From assembly GCF_900104535.1 (NCBI RefSeq), contig NZ_LT629710.1, positions 2,108,001 through 2,172,000 of the forward strand: a stretch of 64,000 bases of DNA, in the 5' to 3' direction. Source of the DNA: Nakamurella panacisegetis. GTDB taxonomy: Bacteria > Actinomycetota > Actinomycetes > Mycobacteriales > Nakamurellaceae. A program made the translations under genes and the position numbers. A model generated the notes under the pieces. That model saw nothing but the letters and a program-made list of their open reading frames with translations. It searched no databases and was not told the origin of the DNA. Positions 32,135 through 40,792 of the stretch are shown here, piece after piece (within the stretch, counting starts at the first letter, position 1; every line of letters starts with the position of its first letter).

Positions 32135-33007
32135 ATGACGGGTGCACCCACTGTGACGACGACCCATCACGGGCTCACGGCCGAGCAGTACAACTTCCTG
32201 CGCTACACGCGCCTGGAGAACTGGTCGGCCTTCACCCGCTTTCCCGTGTCGCCATCGGTCCGAGCAGATCTGCTGGCGGCCATGTGCAATGCCGAACCGG
32301 ACGTGGTCCGGGCCGCCCTGGACGCCATGGCCGCCGAGGTCGACCGGATGGCGAAGGTCCTGTTGTCGGACACCAACTTCCGCGCGGCGGTCATCGGCCT
32401 GTCCGGCGCCGGCGAAACAATCGCCGTGGTCGGGGATTCCATCACGGCCGACCGGCTGGGTTGGTGCGAACTGCTCACGGCGACCGCCACGCGGATCGAT
32501 CCGGCCTCGCCGGACAGGTGGCGCAACTTCGGGGTCAGCGGCGACACCACAGCGAACGTCCTTGAGCGTTTCGACCTGATCGCCGCCGCGGCTCCAACGC
32601 GCGTGCTGATCCTGTTGGGAACCAACGACGCCCGCGAGCACGGTCGCCCGCGCTCGGGCTACCGCATGGCTACGGCGAGCGAGACCGGGAGGAACCTGGC
32701 GGCCCTGATCAACCTGTGCCAGGCCGATCTCGGCGCCCGGGTCACCCTGCTGACCCCGCCGCCCGGGATGCAGGAACGCATCGACGCGACCTTCGCCTCG
32801 GCTGCCATCAGCTGGCAGGCCTCGGCCATCGACGAGCTGGCCCAGGTGGTGCGCGACCTCGACCCGCGCGGCGTCGACATCCACCACGAGATGACCGCGG
32901 ACGGGCCGGCCGACCTGCTCGAGAACGACGGCGTCCACCCCAACGTGCGGGGGCAACTCCTGATCGCGACCGCGGTCGCCCGGCATCTGGCCTACGCCGG
33001 CGCCTGA
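32135..33007 (+). CDS. SGNH/GDSL-family hydrolase
   Basis: 290 residues. An N-terminal helical region of about 95 residues (AEQYNFLRYTRLENWSAFTR) precedes a complete SGNH core: AVVGDSIT (block I serine), GVSGDT (block II glycine), LLGTNDARE (block III Asn) and ENDGVHPN (block V Asp/His). No signal peptide, so it acts in the cytoplasm, probably removing acetyl or other acyl groups from imported oligosaccharides. GAAGGAGA lies before ATG 32135. It is the last gene of locus 1 and is followed by the convergent lacI of locus 2. Confidence 0.85.
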   Translation: MTGAPTVTTTHHGLTAEQYNFLRYTRLENWSAFTRFPVSPSVRADLLAAMCNAEPDVVRAALDAMAAEVDRMAKVLLSDTNFRAAVIGLSGAGETIAVVGDSITADRLGWCELLTATATRIDPASPDRWRNFGVSGDTTANVLERFDLIAAAAPTRVLILLGTNDAREHGRPRSGYRMATASETGRNLAALINLCQADLGARVTLLTPPPGMQERIDATFASAAISWQASAIDELAQVVRDLDPRGVDIHHEMTADGPADLLENDGVHPNVRGQLLIATAVARHLAYAGA

Positions 33008-33062
33008 TCCTCCGAACGAACCGTCGCCCGGTCGGAACCGACGAAATCCGGTCAGGCCGGGG

Positions 33063-34142
33063 TCATCTCGATCGCGAGGAACGGCCGCGTCCGGAGGTGC
33101 TCCGGGGCGGCGCGGTGGAACCGCGCACGATCAGCGAGGTCGCCAGTTCGACGTGGTGCGACTCGATGGTCTCTCCGGCCGCGAGACGCAACGCCGTCCG
33201 GAGAGCGACCGCGCCCATCTCGCGCAGCGGTTGCCGGACCGTGGTCAGCGGCGGGGCGGCCATGTGGGCGAGCTGGGTGTCGTCGAAGCCCACGATGCTC
33301 AGGTCCCGAGGGACGTTCAGGCCGCGGATGCGTGCCGCTTCGATGACACCAAGGGCCACCTCGTCCGACCCGGCGAAGATCGCGGTCGGTGGCTCGGCCT
33401 GATCGAGCATCGAACCGCCGGTGTTCACCCCGGTCTCGTAACTGAAGGCACCGGTGGTGACGTACTCGGGCAACAGATCCAGGCCCGCGCCCTCCATCGC
33501 CGCCCGGAATCCGTGTTCGCGCGCGTGGTTGCAGGCGGCGGTCTTCGGGCCGCCGAGATACCCGATGCGGCGGTGGCCCAACGACAACAGGTGCTGGGTC
33601 GCGGTCAGCCCGCCCGCGAAGTTGGTCGAACCCACACTGGTCAGCCGGGCCAGCGGCATGCCGAGCGGATCCACGACGACGTACGGCACCCGGGCCCGGC
33701 TCATTGCGGCCAGGCGCTCCTCGGTGAGTTCACTGGTGACACCGATGACGGCCCGGCGCCCGGTCAGGGCGAGAGCCCTGGCCCACGCCGCGGGGCGTTC
33801 GGAGGTGAGATTGGCGGCCGCTCCGACCCTGGTGCTGACCACGATGTCGATACCGAGCTGGGATCCGGCGTCGATCACACCCTGGACGATCTCCGATGAG
33901 TACGCGACGAGTGCGGCCTCCACCTGCACCTCGACGATCGCCCGGGTCCCGGACTCGGCCCGGCTGGTGGCCGAGAGCACATAGTTGTGCTGCTGCAACT
34001 TCTCCTGGACCAGAGTGCGGGTCGATTCGGCGACATCGCTGCGGCCGTTGAGGACCTTGCTGACGGTGGCCACCGAGACCCCGGCCGAGGCGGCGACCAT
34101 CGCAAGCGTTGGGCGTGCTGGCCGGGGTGGTGCGCTACTCAC
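33063..34142 (-). CDS. LacI family transcriptional regulator (locus 2)
   Basis: 359 residues; helix-turn-helix PTLAMVAASAGVSVATVSKVLNG, then the effector domain (STNFAGGLTATQHLLSLGHRRIGYLGG, DLSIVGFDDTQLAHM). It lies 28 bases after the GH3 gene on the same strand, so the two are likely cotranscribed and diverge from the transporter at 36855. Palindromes at 36611 and about 36775 are the natural targets. The last 20 residues are Arg/Ser-rich without structure. Confidence 0.9.
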   Translation of the reverse strand: MSSAPPRPARPTLAMVAASAGVSVATVSKVLNGRSDVAESTRTLVQEKLQQHNYVLSATSRAESGTRAIVEVQVEAALVAYSSEIVQGVIDAGSQLGIDIVVSTRVGAAANLTSERPAAWARALALTGRRAVIGVTSELTEERLAAMSRARVPYVVVDPLGMPLARLTSVGSTNFAGGLTATQHLLSLGHRRIGYLGGPKTAACNHAREHGFRAAMEGAGLDLLPEYVTTGAFSYETGVNTGGSMLDQAEPPTAIFAGSDEVALGVIEAARIRGLNVPRDLSIVGFDDTQLAHMAAPPLTTVRQPLREMGAVALRTALRLAAGETIESHHVELATSLIVRGSTAPPRSTSGRGRSSRSR

Positions 34143-34170
34143 GGTCCCTGCTCCTGCTCGACGATCTGGC

Positions 34171-36576
34171 TCACGACACTGGGTTGATGTCCACCGGAGT
34201 CACCAGACGCCGGGTGTGCCCGACGGTCCGGAGCGGACCGGTCAGCCGGAAGACGCCGGCGCACGGGGTGTCCGAGACCGAGGTACCGATGAACACCTCG
34301 ACCTTACCGGGCTCGACCACGAGATTTTCGTCCCGACCGACGAACGCCGTGCGGTCAGCGTGCAGGTGGAAGCAGACATCGGCGGCGGCTCCGGCGTCGA
34401 GGGTGACGCGGGCGAACCCGGCCAACTGCCGCACCGGACGGGTCACCCGCGCCACCTCGTCGTGCAGGTACAGCTGGACCACCTCGTCGCCGGCCCGCCG
34501 GCCGGTGTTCCGCACACGGACGGTCAGGGTCAGCTCACCGTCGGTCGGGATCTCCTCGGCATCGAGGCGAAGCGCGTCGACCTCGAACGAGGTGTAGGAG
34601 CGCCCGAATCCGAACGGAAACAGCGGCGTCGGATCGAGATTGCTGATGCCGACGTTCTCGACCCCCAGCGGTGGCTGCAGATAGGTGCCGGGTTGGCCGC
34701 CCGGGTCGCAGGGGATCTGCACCGGGAGCTTGCCGCCCGGCTGCACCCGACCGCTGAGCACGCCGGCGATGGCCGCGCCGCCCTCCTCCCCGGGCATGAA
34801 CGCCTGGACCAGCGCCGCCGCGCCGGCCTTGACCTCACCCAGCGCATAGGGGCGACCCGACACCACCACGACGACGACCGGAGTGCCGGATGCCACCAGT
34901 TGGGCGATCAACTCGGCCTGGACGCCGGGCAACCTGAGGTCGGGGGCGTCGCAACCCTCACCGGAGGTACCAAGGCCGAACAACCCGGCCCGGTCGCCGA
35001 CCACGACGATGGCCAGGTCGGCGGCGGCGGTGGCCTCGACGGCTCCGACGAATCCGGACCGGTCGTCCCCGCGTACGTCACACCCGCGGGCGTAGGTCAG
35101 CACCGCCTCCGGGAATTCGCTCCGCAGGGCGTCCAGGACGGACGGCGCCGCGATACCCAGACCCCGCGCCGGGTATCGCGGAAGGACGTGATTGGGAAAG
35201 GCGTAGCAGCCCATGAACGTGCGCGGGTCGTCGGCACAAGGTCCGACCACCGCGATCCGGCGTGGCACCGGCCGTTCCGATCCCAGCAGCGGCAGGGTGG
35301 TGCCCGGATCGAGCAGGATGACCGATCGCTCGGCCATCCGCCGGGCGAGGGCCCGGTTGGTGGCCGAATCGAGGTCGATGTCCGCCGCCGAGACCGACGA
35401 CTCCGGTGTCCAGTCCGGGTCCAGCAGGCCCAGGTCCACCTTCTGGCTGAGCAGTCGGCGCGCGGCGCGGTCGATCAGCTCCTCCGGCAACTCCCCCCGC
35501 CGCACCCGGTCCACCAGGTGTGCACCGAACCCGAGGGTGTCGGGGAGTTCGACGTCCAGTCCTGCCTGCAGGGCGAGCACACCGGCGTCCTCGAAGTCGG
35601 CGGCCACCTTGTGCATGATCGTCAGGAACGGGATCGACCAGTAGTCGGACACCACCGTCCCGTCGAACTCCCACTCGTCACGCAGCACCGTGGTGAGCAG
35701 CCATGGATCGGCTGCGACCGGCACTCCGTCGATCTCCGAGTAGGAGTTCATCACCGAGGCGGCTCCTCCGGCGCGGACGGCCATCTCGAACGGCGGCAGC
35801 ATGACGTCGCGGAGTTCGCGTCGCCCCATCGACACCGGGCCGTGATTGCGGGCACCGCGGGACGCCGAATAGCCGGCGAAGTGTTTGAGGGTGGCGATCA
35901 CCCCGGCGCTCTGCAACCCGCGGACGTACGCCGTGCCGAGCATGCCGACGAGGTACGGATCCTCGCCGATGGTTTCCTCGACCCGGCCCCACCGATAATC
36001 CCGGACTACGTCCAGCACGGGCGAAAGTCCTTGGTGCACACCGACAGCCGCCATGTCCCGCCCGATGGCGGCGGCCATGGCCTCGATCAGGTCGGGGTCG
36101 AAGGTCGCGCCCCAGGCGATGGCCGCCGGGTACACCGTGGCGCCCAGGGTGGTGAATCCGGTCAGGCATTCCTCGTGCACCAGGGCGGGAATTCTCAGGC
36201 GCGTACCGGCCAGCACCTCGTGTTGCTGACGGACCAGTTCCGCCGCACCTTCGGCTGCGGTCAACGGAACGCTGCCGAACACGCGGGTCAGATGACCCAA
36301 CCCGTGCGTGCTGGCCTCGGCCAGTGAGACGGCACCCGAAGCGGCGAAGACGTCCTCCATCGGAGCCACGTTGAAGTTCGTGTCCGAGTCCGACGCTTGT
36401 TGCCCGTCGGCCGGGGCCTGCATGTCGTTGCCCACCCATCGGCTGCCCAACTGGGCGACTTTCTCCTCCAGCGTCATCTCCACCAGCAGGGCGTCCACCC
36501 GCTCCCGGGTGGATCGGGTGCTGTCCCGCCAGACGGAGGGAACCAATGGGCCGGCCGGTGCGGACTGGAGAGGCAT
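34171..36576 (-). CDS. Glycoside hydrolase family 3 (beta-xylosidase/beta-glucosidase type)
   Basis: 801 residues. N-terminal (beta/alpha) barrel with MTLEEKVAQLG, GLSPVLDVVRDYRWGRVEET, ATLKHFAGY, the nucleophile region GTVVSDYWSI (Asp), then the alpha/beta sandwich domain (RIAVVGPCADDPRTF, VVVVVSGRPYALGE) and a fibronectin III-like C-terminal domain (TPLFPFGFGRSYTSFEVDAL). There is no signal peptide, so it acts on imported oligosaccharides. The neighbouring xylulokinase hints at xylosides, while the ThuA/Gfo pair hints at other disaccharides. It is transcribed with lacI away from the ABC operon. Confidence 0.92.
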   Translation of the reverse strand: MPLQSAPAGPLVPSVWRDSTRSTRERVDALLVEMTLEEKVAQLGSRWVGNDMQAPADGQQASDSDTNFNVAPMEDVFAASGAVSLAEASTHGLGHLTRVFGSVPLTAAEGAAELVRQQHEVLAGTRLRIPALVHEECLTGFTTLGATVYPAAIAWGATFDPDLIEAMAAAIGRDMAAVGVHQGLSPVLDVVRDYRWGRVEETIGEDPYLVGMLGTAYVRGLQSAGVIATLKHFAGYSASRGARNHGPVSMGRRELRDVMLPPFEMAVRAGGAASVMNSYSEIDGVPVAADPWLLTTVLRDEWEFDGTVVSDYWSIPFLTIMHKVAADFEDAGVLALQAGLDVELPDTLGFGAHLVDRVRRGELPEELIDRAARRLLSQKVDLGLLDPDWTPESSVSAADIDLDSATNRALARRMAERSVILLDPGTTLPLLGSERPVPRRIAVVGPCADDPRTFMGCYAFPNHVLPRYPARGLGIAAPSVLDALRSEFPEAVLTYARGCDVRGDDRSGFVGAVEATAAADLAIVVVGDRAGLFGLGTSGEGCDAPDLRLPGVQAELIAQLVASGTPVVVVVVSGRPYALGEVKAGAAALVQAFMPGEEGGAAIAGVLSGRVQPGGKLPVQIPCDPGGQPGTYLQPPLGVENVGISNLDPTPLFPFGFGRSYTSFEVDALRLDAEEIPTDGELTLTVRVRNTGRRAGDEVVQLYLHDEVARVTRPVRQLAGFARVTLDAGAAADVCFHLHADRTAFVGRDENLVVEPGKVEVFIGTSVSDTPCAGVFRLTGPLRTVGHTRRLVTPVDINPVS

Positions 36577-36610
36577 GACGCTCCTGATCGACTAGTTGGT
36601 AGGTGAGATC

Positions 36611-36624
36611 TCGAAAAGTTTCGA
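36611..36624. promoter_or_regulatory. Candidate LacI operator in GH3/ABC divergent region
   Basis: TCGAAA-AG-TTTCGA has perfect 6-base arms, 35 bases before the GH3 ATG on the minus strand. A related sequence, TCGAAAAACTATCG, occurs at 36775-36788 within the candidate promoter of the opposite operon. Both are natural targets of the LacI protein encoded beside GH3. Confidence 0.5.
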
Positions 36625-36759
36625 AGCCGGACCTGCGAGTGGCGGCGGCGTCAGAGGGGCGATTCGCGGCGTCCGACACTGACATTGCCCATGCCCGACG
36701 CCTGATCATGGCACCTCAGCCTCGAATCCGCACGTGCAATCGCGAAATTGCTGTGGCTC

Positions 36760-36790
36760 TTGACACATGGATTGTCGAAAAACTATCGTT
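36760..36790 (+). promoter_or_regulatory. Candidate promoter of ABC operon 2
   Basis: TTGACA (36760-36765) and TATCGT (36785-36790) with a 19-base spacer, overlapped by the operator-like TCGAAAAACTATCG. The -35 is a consensus match; the spacing is one to two bases long. The translation start follows 65 bases later. Confidence 0.45.
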
Positions 36791-36854
36791 CCCGTTGCGA
36801 TCACCGCAGACCGCACTGCGGGCCTGTGGCACCCCTACGACTACGGAGCTCACC

Positions 36855-38228
36855 ATGGATCCCTTGTCCACGTCCCGCAGGAACTTCCTCCGACTCACCG
36901 CCGCCGCCGGTGTCGGCCTCGGGCTCACCGCCTGCAGCGGCACGTCAGGTCCGAAGGCCGCCGGTTCGGCCGCGAGCAGCGGCGCCGCCGCGGGCTCGGG
37001 CGCAGCCGCCGCGAGCGGGAACGCCAGCTACTGGTATCTCACCGGCCAGCCCGGCGAGGGTATCCGCACCAACACCGTCAAGCGTTTCAACGCCGCCAAT
37101 CCGACCACCCAGATCACCGGGACCACGTTCCAGAACGACGCGTACAAGACCAAGATCAAGACGGCGATCGGGGCCGGCCAGGCGCCCACCATCATCTGGG
37201 GTTGGGGCGGCGGCGGGCTCAAGAGTTACGCCGACGCCGGCCAGGTGGAGGACCTGACCAGCTGGTTCGCGGCCAACCCGGCCACCAAAAACCGGCTGTT
37301 CGCCTCGTCCTTCGGTGCGGCCACGGTCGGCGGCAAGATCTACGCGATGCCCTGCGAGACAGTGCAACCCATTGTCCTCTACTACAACAAGACGGTGTTC
37401 GACAAGGTCGGCGCGAAGCCCCCGCAGTCCTGGGGCGACATCATGGACCTGGTGCCGAAGTTCAACGCGGCCGGCGTCGCGCCGTTCTCGCTCGGCGGCC
37501 AGTCCCGCTGGACCAACATGATGTGGCTGGAGTTCCTCTTCGACCGGATCGGCGGCGGCGACGTCTTCGGTGCCGTCTTCGCCGGCGAGAAGGATGCCTG
37601 GTCGAACCCGGCGTCGATCCAGGCGCTGACCGAGATGCAGAAGCTGATCAAGGCCAACGGATTCATCAAGGGATTCTCCTCGATCACGGCCGACTCCAAT
37701 GCGGACCAGGCCCTGCTGTACACCGGCAAGGCGGCCATGATGCTGCACGGTTCCTGGACCTACGGGAGCATGGCCAGCGACGGCGGCGACTTCGTGTCCG
37801 GCGGTCACCTCGGCTACATGAACTTCCCCGGCGTCGACGGCGGTAAGGGCGACCCGACGGACACCGTGGGCAACCCGGGGCAGTACCTGTCGATCTCCTC
37901 GAAGGCCTCCGACGAGCAGAAGGCCATCGCCAAGAAGTTCTTCACCACCGCGGTGCTCTCGACCGATGAGCAGAAGGAATGGGTCGCCAGCGGCTCGATC
38001 CCGATCTCCACCGGAGCCGACAAGCTCCTGACCGGATCCAAGGACGCCGATTGGCTCAAGTTCATCTACGGGGTCTCCAGTGGCGCAAAGACTTTCGCCC
38101 AGTCGTGGGACCAGGCGATGAGCCCGACGGCAGCCGAGACCCTGTTGGACAACATCGCCAAGTTGTTCCAGCTCTCCGTCTCCCCTCAGCAGTTCGCGAC
38201 CAACATGAATGCGGTCATCGGAAAATGA
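36855..38228 (+). CDS. ABC sugar-binding lipoprotein with Tat-like signal (locus 2)
   Basis: 457 residues. The signal STSRRNFLRLTAAAGVGLGL has a twin-arginine motif (SRRNFLR) and ends in the lipobox LTAC, so it is predicted to be exported folded by Tat and then lipidated. The binding domain follows a short Ser/Ala/Gly spacer and is of solute-binding family 1 (TGQPGEGIRTNTVKRFN, YAMPCETVQPIVLYYNKTVF). GGAG before ATG 36855 supports the start; frames reaching 36603 are not needed. It overlaps its permease by ATGA. Confidence 0.88.
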   Translation: MDPLSTSRRNFLRLTAAAGVGLGLTACSGTSGPKAAGSAASSGAAAGSGAAAASGNASYWYLTGQPGEGIRTNTVKRFNAANPTTQITGTTFQNDAYKTKIKTAIGAGQAPTIIWGWGGGGLKSYADAGQVEDLTSWFAANPATKNRLFASSFGAATVGGKIYAMPCETVQPIVLYYNKTVFDKVGAKPPQSWGDIMDLVPKFNAAGVAPFSLGGQSRWTNMMWLEFLFDRIGGGDVFGAVFAGEKDAWSNPASIQALTEMQKLIKANGFIKGFSSITADSNADQALLYTGKAAMMLHGSWTYGSMASDGGDFVSGGHLGYMNFPGVDGGKGDPTDTVGNPGQYLSISSKASDEQKAIAKKFFTTAVLSTDEQKEWVASGSIPISTGADKLLTGSKDADWLKFIYGVSSGAKTFAQSWDQAMSPTAAETLLDNIAKLFQLSVSPQQFATNMNAVIGK

Positions 38229-39172
38229 CCGCCGGTGCCGCCGCCCCGCCGGTCGACGCCCGACCGGCGGGGCGAGAGCCGCGTCCGAAGGCCCGGCGCA
38301 GCGGATCGTCCGGCTCGGTCACCTGGATGGTGTTGCCGGCGCTGGCCGTCTTCCTCGCGTTCGCCATCGTTCCGTTGTTCGGTGTCCTCGGCCTGAGCTT
38401 CACCCAGTGGGACGGGATCGGCGCCATCCACGCCGCCGGCCTCGACAGTTGGAAGGCCGCGCTGCAGGACCCCGGTCTGCCGCACGCGCTCATGGTCACC
38501 TTCCTGATCATGATCCTGTCCTGGGCCGTGCAGACCCCGGCCAGCATCCTGATCGGCGTGTTCCTGGCCGGACGGCAGAAGTATCGGGCCGCACTGGCCG
38601 TCGCCTACTTCGTGCCCGTCCTGTTGAGCTCTGCCGCCATCGCCGTGACGTACAAGGCGTTGCTGGATCCCAACTTCGGGCTCGGGGCCGGGCTGCACAT
38701 CGATTTCCTCTCGCAGGACTGGCTGGGCCAGAACACCCTGGCCGTCGGCGTGGTGATCTTCATCGTGTCCTGGCAGTTCATCCCGTTCCACTCGCTGATC
38801 TACCAAGGCGCGGTCCGGCAGATCCCGAAGACCATGTACGAGGCGTCGGCCATCGAGGGTGCGGGGCGGATCCGCCAGTTCTTCAGCATCACCCTCCCGC
38901 AGCTCAAGTACACGATCGTCACCTCGTCCACCCTGATGGTCGTCGGTTCGCTGACGTTCTTCGACCTGATCTACGTGCTCACCGCCGGCGGTCCGGGGGA
39001 CGCCACCCGGGTTCTGGCTCTTGACATGTACCAGACCGGCTTCCAGGCGAACCTGATGGGCCCGGCGAGTGCCATCGCCGTCATCCTGGTGCTGGTCGGC
39101 CTGGCCCTGGCTCTGCTGCTGCGCAAACTCGGCGGCGGCAATTCGACCGACAGTCAACTGGAAGGGGCCTGA
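38225..39172 (+). CDS. ABC sugar permease, MalF-like (locus 2)
   Basis: 315 residues with a 40-residue basic N-terminal tail and six helices, the first being WMVLPALAVFLAFAIVPLFGVL. The ATPase-docking loop is EASAIEGAGRIRQFFSITLP. TWMVLPALAVF and FTQWDGIG are typical of CUT1 importers. ATG 38225 overlaps the binding-protein stop. No ATPase gene is adjacent. Confidence 0.9.
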   Translation: MTAGAAAPPVDARPAGREPRPKARRSGSSGSVTWMVLPALAVFLAFAIVPLFGVLGLSFTQWDGIGAIHAAGLDSWKAALQDPGLPHALMVTFLIMILSWAVQTPASILIGVFLAGRQKYRAALAVAYFVPVLLSSAAIAVTYKALLDPNFGLGAGLHIDFLSQDWLGQNTLAVGVVIFIVSWQFIPFHSLIYQGAVRQIPKTMYEASAIEGAGRIRQFFSITLPQLKYTIVTSSTLMVVGSLTFFDLIYVLTAGGPGDATRVLALDMYQTGFQANLMGPASAIAVILVLVGLALALLLRKLGGGNSTDSQLEGA

Positions 39173-39173
39173 G

Positions 39174-40061
39174 GTGGCCACCACGGTGATCGCGAAGCCG
39201 GACGAACCACGCGCGTCGGCGAAACCGAACCGCAACCGCGGAAAGTTGTTGCATCTCAACTGGTTGGGAGGCATCTTCGGTTGGCTCTGGCTGCTCATCG
39301 TGCTGATCCCCATCTACTGGATCGTGATCACGAGCTTCAAGACGCAGTCGAACTACTACGCGAGCAACCCGTTGGTCCCGCCGTCATCCCTGACGTTCTC
39401 CAACTACAAGCTCGTCATCGAATCGGACTTCCTGCGGTACTTCGCCAACAGCGTCATCGTGACGGCGGGAACGATCATCCCCGCGGTCATCATCTCGTTC
39501 ATGGCGGCATTCGCCATCGTCCGGGGCAGCGGTTGGTTCCTGAAGTCCGTCAACGGCCTGTTCCTGATGGGGTTGGCCATCCCCCTGCAGGCGGTGATCA
39601 TCCCGATCTACCTGATCATCATCAAACTGAAGCTGTACGACAGTCTGCTGGCGATGATCCTGCCGTCCATCGCTTTCGCCATTCCGCTGTCGGTGCTGGT
39701 GCTGGCGAACTTCATCCGTGATGTGCCCAAGGAATTGTTCGAGTCGATGCGGGTGGACGGAGCCAGCGAGTGGGTGACGCTGTGGCGGCTGGCCGCCCCC
39801 ATGACGCGGCCGGCCCTGGTCACGGTGTCGATCTACAACGGGCTGGCCGTCTGGAACGGCTTCCTGCTCCCCCTGATCCTGACCCAGAGCCCGGACAAAC
39901 GCACGTTGCCATTGGCGCTGTGGACCTTTCAGGGTCAGTACGGCGTCAACGTCCCGGCCGTTCTGGCCTCGGTGGTGCTGACCACTCTGCCGATCGTCAT
40001 CCTGTACGCGGTGGGCCGGCGGCAGCTGCTCAGCGGGTTGACGGCAGGCTTCAGCAAATGA
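39174..40061 (+). CDS. ABC sugar permease, MalG-like (locus 2)
   Basis: 295 residues, six helices: WLWLLIVLIPIYWIVITSF, NSVIVTAGTIIPAVIISFMAAFA, LLAMILPSIAFAIPLSVLVLA and others. The EAA-type loop is ESMRVDGASEWVTLWRLAAP. GTG 39174 follows GAAGGGG and lies one base after the preceding stop. Pairs with the MalF-like protein. Confidence 0.9.
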   Translation: MATTVIAKPDEPRASAKPNRNRGKLLHLNWLGGIFGWLWLLIVLIPIYWIVITSFKTQSNYYASNPLVPPSSLTFSNYKLVIESDFLRYFANSVIVTAGTIIPAVIISFMAAFAIVRGSGWFLKSVNGLFLMGLAIPLQAVIIPIYLIIIKLKLYDSLLAMILPSIAFAIPLSVLVLANFIRDVPKELFESMRVDGASEWVTLWRLAAPMTRPALVTVSIYNGLAVWNGFLLPLILTQSPDKRTLPLALWTFQGQYGVNVPAVLASVVLTTLPIVILYAVGRRQLLSGLTAGFSK

Positions 40062-40087
40062 TCGCAACGTGATGTGGAGACGAAGTA

Positions 40088-40792
40088 ATGCCTGAGAACA
40101 ACCGAAAATCGGCGCTGGTGGTCCGGGGTGGATGGGACGGCCACCAGCCGGTGGAGGCCACCGACCTGTTCATCCCGTACCTGAGGGAGAACGGGTACGA
40201 CGTCCGGATCGAGGAATCGCCGAAGATCTACGCCGACGCGGCCTACATGGCCGGCGTCGATCTGATCCTGCAGTGCGTGACCATGTCGACGATCGAACCG
40301 GAGGAGCTGGCCGGCCTGCAGACGGCGATCCGGGCCGGGACGGGGCTGGCCGGTTGGCACGGCGGCATCGCCGATTCCTACCGGAACAGCTCTGACTACC
40401 TGCACCTGATCGGCGGCCAGTTCGCCTGTCACCCTGGCAAGCACCCGGACGAGCTCATCGGCGAGCAGTCGGACAACTATCGGCCCTACACGATCAACAT
40501 GCTCCCGGCCGCGGCCGAGCATCCGATCACGGCCGGCATCGGCGATTTCGACCTGCTCACCGAGCAGTACTGGGTACTGGCCGATTCCTATCTGGACGTG
40601 CTGGCCACCACGACGCAGGCCGTGCGGCCCTGGGACCCGTGGACCCGGCCGGTCGTGTCGCCGGCCATCTGGACCCGGCAGTGGGGGAGCGGACGGATCT
40701 TCGTCACCACCGCCGGCCATCGGGTGGAGATCCTGCAGGACCCGAACGTGAAGACGATCATCGAGAGAGGACTGTTGTGGGCGAGCCGCTGA
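40088..40792 (+). CDS. ThuA-like domain protein
   Basis: 234 residues of the ThuA family, a class I glutamine-amidotransferase-like fold. Seen: SALVVRGGWDGHQP at the start, VDLILQCVTMSTIEPEE, GLAGWHGGIADSY and GRIFVTTAGHR. In Sinorhizobium ThuA works with the Gfo/Idh protein ThuB in catabolism of trehalose-like disaccharides through 3-keto sugars. Here too a Gfo/Idh gene follows directly and overlaps by 16 bases, so a comparable glycoside-oxidation step is likely. The substrate is unknown. Confidence 0.82.
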   Translation: MPENNRKSALVVRGGWDGHQPVEATDLFIPYLRENGYDVRIEESPKIYADAAYMAGVDLILQCVTMSTIEPEELAGLQTAIRAGTGLAGWHGGIADSYRNSSDYLHLIGGQFACHPGKHPDELIGEQSDNYRPYTINMLPAAAEHPITAGIGDFDLLTEQYWVLADSYLDVLATTTQAVRPWDPWTRPVVSPAIWTRQWGSGRIFVTTAGHRVEILQDPNVKTIIERGLLWASR

